Below are positions 12,272-14,410 of a stretch of DNA of 14,410 bases, piece after piece (position 1 is the stretch's first letter; every line of letters starts with the position of its first letter). The stretch is from an uncultured Rikenella sp. (GTDB taxonomy: Bacteria; Bacteroidota; Bacteroidia; Bacteroidales; Rikenellaceae). The stretch is from positions 1 to 14,410 of the forward strand of contig CAJTNK010000049.1 of assembly GCA_910577885.1 (NCBI GenBank). The letters are read 5' to 3'. The translations under genes were made by a program, and so were the position numbers. The notes beneath the pieces were generated by a model, which did no database searches, was not told the DNA's origin, and saw only the letters and a program-made list of their open reading frames with translations.

Positions 12272-13447
12272 TTACCGGATGTCGGAGAGCCGCTGCGAAG
12301 CCTGTTGCAACGTCGCCTCGTCGGCGCACAGCGACACCCGCACGTACCGTTCTCCCTCCGATCCGAAAATACCGCCCGGCGTCAGGAAAACATGCTTCTG
12401 TTCCAAAATCCGGTCGATGAAGTCATAACAATTGCTCCCCTCGGCCAAAACCCGATCCGGCAGCCGGCCCCACTCGAACAGCCCCATCTGGCCCGGTCGC
12501 ACCGTGCAGCCCAGCTGTTCCAGAATCCGAACCGCCCACTTCTCCCGCCCCCGATAGGTCTCGTTGACCTGCGCATACCACTCGTCACCCAGCCCCAATG
12601 CCACCGCCGCGGCCTGTTGCATCGGCACGAACATGGCATTATTCAGATTGCTCTTGCACCGCAGCACCGCCGCCAACACATCCTCTCGCCCGACCAGCAT
12701 TCCGACGCGCCATCCGGCCATATTGTGGCTCTTGCTCAGCGAGTTGAGCTCCACGGCCACCTCCCTCGCCCCCGGCACGGCCATGAGGCTCTGCGGCCGG
12801 TCGTTGCGGATGAAGCTGTACGGGTTGTCGTGCACCAAGAGGATATCGTGCCGCGCCGCGAAATCCACGAACCGTTCGAAAAGCCCCGCTTCCGGTGCCG
12901 TCCCGGTCGGCATGTGCGGGTAGTTGAGAAACAGCATCTTCACCCCCGTCAGATCTTGCCGCTCGAGGGCCTCGAGGTCCGGCATCCACCCGTTTTCATC
13001 GGTCAAGGCGTAGTTCTCGACCACCCCTCCCGCCAGCCGCACCGCTGCTGCATAAGCCGGATAACCCGGATTCGGCACCAGCACCCGCTCTCCCGGGTTG
13101 ACATAGGTTTGGCAGAGGTAGGTCAACCCCTCCTTCGACCCGTACAGCGTCAGCACCTCCCGCCCCGGATCGAGCGTGACGCCGTATTTCCGCCCGTACC
13201 ACTCCGCCACAGCCTCCAGCAACACCCGTTCGCCCTTGTAATTGGCATACCCGTGGCTCTTGCTATCCCTGGCCCCGCGATACAGGGCTTCGACCACCGA
13301 CTCATGCGGCGGCAGATCCGGACTCCCGATGCCGAGGTTGATTACCTCCGAACCGGCCCGACGCATCGCATCCACCTCGGCCAGCTTCTTCGAAAAATAG
13401 TACTCTTTGACTTCGCCGAGACGATCGGCGATCGCTATGTTGGTCAT
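12272..13447 (-). CDS. Class I/II PLP-dependent aminotransferase of the aromatic operon
   Basis: A 391-residue fold-type I aminotransferase. The Schiff-base lysine is K239 in NSLSKSHNMAGWRVGM (235-250). D207 and Y210 in VHDNPYSF contact the PLP ring, and R374-type YVRVSL near the C-terminus should bind the substrate carboxylate. INLGIGSPDLPP (36-47) is the usual N-terminal signature, and YGSKEGL (102-108) binds the phosphate. The normally NYPNNPTG motif reads NYPHMPTG (175-182), keeping the first Asn. Family members include aspartate, LL-diaminopimelate and aromatic aminotransferases. Because the gene sits between pheA and tyrA with gaps of 31 and 20 bp, it likely transaminates phenylpyruvate and 4-hydroxyphenylpyruvate to Phe and Tyr; prephenate as substrate is also possible. 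The precise specificity cannot be read from the sequence. The ATG at 13447 gives a standard N-terminus. Confidence 0.9.
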   Translation of the reverse strand: MTNIAIADRLGEVKEYYFSKKLAEVDAMRRAGSEVINLGIGSPDLPPHESVVEALYRGARDSKSHGYANYKGERVLLEAVAEWYGRKYGVTLDPGREVLTLYGSKEGLTYLCQTYVNPGERVLVPNPGYPAYAAAVRLAGGVVENYALTDENGWMPDLEALERQDLTGVKMLFLNYPHMPTGTAPEAGLFERFVDFAARHDILLVHDNPYSFIRNDRPQSLMAVPGAREVAVELNSLSKSHNMAGWRVGMLVGREDVLAAVLRCKSNLNNAMFVPMQQAAAVALGLGDEWYAQVNETYRGREKWAVRILEQLGCTVRPGQMGLFEWGRLPDRVLAEGSNCYDFIDRILEQKHVFLTPGGIFGSEGERYVRVSLCADEATLQQASQRLSDIR

Positions 13448-13478
13448 GGTCTCTCCTGCTGTGGTGTAAGATTCGTAA

Positions 13479-14309
13479 CTAAATGTGTCTCCCCCGTGTA
13501 TACTCCCCGTAGACGGTCAGCCCGTCGCTCACCGCGCTCATGTGCAACACCGCCTCCCGGTACTCCCAAACGTCCTGAAACTCCATGTCCAGGTGGAACA
13601 GATACCGGAACGGGTCGCTCGGCACCGGATAAGACTGCAGCTTCGTCATATTGATGTTGTACCGCTCCATGGTATTCAGCACGTTGGCCAGTGTCCCCTT
13701 CCGGTGCCCCACCTGAAAAAACATCGAGGCTTTGTTGATCGTATCCCGATTCTCGTCCTCCCGGCAATCGGCGCTCCGACGGAGCACCATAAAACGCGTA
13801 TGGTTGTTCCGGATCGTGTTGATCTCCGGAGCCGCCACCTTCAGCCCGAACAGCCGCGCCGGCAGCTCGCCGGCAATCGCCGCAGCATGCCTCACCCCCT
13901 CCCGCGCGATCTGAGCCGCCGACAGAGCCGTATCCTCGGTCTCCACCAGCCGCCAACCCTTGTCGTCCAAATAATCCGCGCACTGCAACAAAGCCATCGG
14001 ATGGGACCATACTTCCCGAATCTCGCTCAACTCCACATCCGGCAACATCAACAAATTCTGCTTGATCTGCAAATAAATCTCCCCCACCACCCGCAACCGA
14101 AGGTCCTGCAACAACCCGTAATTGGGCAGTATACTCCCCGCTATCGAGTTCTCGATGGCCATCAACGCACTCTCCGCCGCACCCTCTTCCAACCGACGGG
14201 TCAACTCCCGAAAGGTGGCGCAGGGCACTATCTCGATCCCCTCACCGAAATAACCTTCGGCGGCTATGTGGTGAAAACAACCTTCGTATCCTTGTATCGC
14301 TACCCGCAT
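13479..14309 (-). CDS. pheA: Prephenate dehydratase with C-terminal ACT domain
   Basis: A 276-residue prephenate dehydratase that removes water and CO2 from prephenate to give phenylpyruvate. MRVAIQGYEGCFHHIAA (1-17) is the usual start, followed by AIENSIAGSI (51-60), SHPMALLQC (102-110) and NNHTRFMVL (168-176), whose TRF (171-173) is the catalytic signature. The ACT domain begins near 194 with FFQVGHRKGTLANVL (197-211), matching the GALA-type loop, and NMTKLQSYPVPSDPFRYLF (220-238), matching the ESRP-type region in a divergent form. ACT domains of this enzyme bind phenylalanine, so feedback by Phe is likely. No chorismate mutase domain is present; that activity is supplied by the last gene of the operon. 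First visible gene of the unit. No promoter or attenuator peptide could be recognised in the 100 bp available upstream. Confidence 0.95.
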   Translation of the reverse strand: MRVAIQGYEGCFHHIAAEGYFGEGIEIVPCATFRELTRRLEEGAAESALMAIENSIAGSILPNYGLLQDLRLRVVGEIYLQIKQNLLMLPDVELSEIREVWSHPMALLQCADYLDDKGWRLVETEDTALSAAQIAREGVRHAAAIAGELPARLFGLKVAAPEINTIRNNHTRFMVLRRSADCREDENRDTINKASMFFQVGHRKGTLANVLNTMERYNINMTKLQSYPVPSDPFRYLFHLDMEFQDVWEYREAVLHMSAVSDGLTVYGEYTRGRHI

Positions 14310-14367
14310 CTCTGTCTTTTTATATTGTTCCTTTTCTCAATAACCGTTCTTTGTGCCGGAGGGTACT

Positions 14368-14391
14368 GTCCCTTTCTTGAAAGAAAGGGAC
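14368..14391. repeat. Perfect hairpin upstream of pheA
   Basis: GTCCCTTTCTT and AAGAAAGGGAC form an 11-bp palindrome separated by GA. It lies about 60 bp before the pheA start. It could be an operator, a leader structure or the tail of a unit outside the window; the window ends before this can be judged. Confidence 0.5.
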
Positions 14392-14410
14392 CCAAAGAAC
14401 TTTCAGCTAG

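Noticed and set aside
12197..13654. A 485-codon plus-strand open frame opposite the aminotransferase
   Set aside because: It is fully antisense to strong genes and is rich in His, Arg and Pro with no domain.

Overview
The window looks like chromosomal DNA of a high-GC member of the Bacteroidales, most likely an Alistipes-like Rikenellaceae (inference). The signs are promoters of the Bacteroidetes type (TTTG, then about 20 nt, then TAnnTTTG), weak or absent Shine-Dalgarno sequences, a bS16 protein with a long Ala/Glu-rich tail, and a DAHP synthase with a C-terminal chorismate mutase as described in Prevotella/Porphyromonas relatives. No rRNA, tRNA, CRISPR array, transposase, integrase or phage gene is visible.

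Layout. 1-730: gene-free, filled with short inverted repeats and hairpin modules, ending in a minus-strand terminator. 731-3035 (minus): an NfnAB-type pair, the 2Fe-2S flavoprotein first and the large 4Fe-4S flavoprotein second. 3036-3950: gene-free, holding the pair's probable promoter, more modular repeats, a long hairpin and the rimM terminator. 3953-5193 (minus): rpsP then rimM. 5194-5375: an intergenic region with overlapping divergent promoters. 5376-5849 (plus): coaD. 5850-6179: a strong Bacteroidetes promoter followed by a highly structured, tandemly duplicated segment, probably a non-coding RNA or structured leader. 6180-7394 (plus): a secreted, degenerate 5'-nucleotidase-family protein. 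7488-8819 (minus): an acetyl-CoA hydrolase/CoA-transferase family enzyme. 8958-9890 (plus): a secreted SMP-30-like beta-propeller with its own terminator. 9891-10303: a third gene-free block with repeat modules and the terminator of the next operon. 10304-14309 (minus): a compact aromatic amino acid operon, pheA, class I aminotransferase, tyrA, DAHP synthase-chorismate mutase. 14310-14410: upstream region with a perfect hairpin.

How the genes work together. The aro operon carries the committed entry step (DAHP synthase), chorismate mutase, both prephenate branches (dehydratase to Phe, dehydrogenase to Tyr) and an aminotransferase that could finish either. The Nfn pair would balance NADH, NADPH and ferredoxin, and the CoA-transferase would handle short-chain acyl-CoA, both fitting an anaerobic fermenter. 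rpsP, rimM and coaD are housekeeping genes.

The least explained parts are the duplicated structured RNA at about 5890-6170 and the mosaic repeat family shared by the three gene-free blocks, which includes a 56-bp repeat conserved at 55 of 56 positions and mini-hairpins with a compensatory base-pair change.
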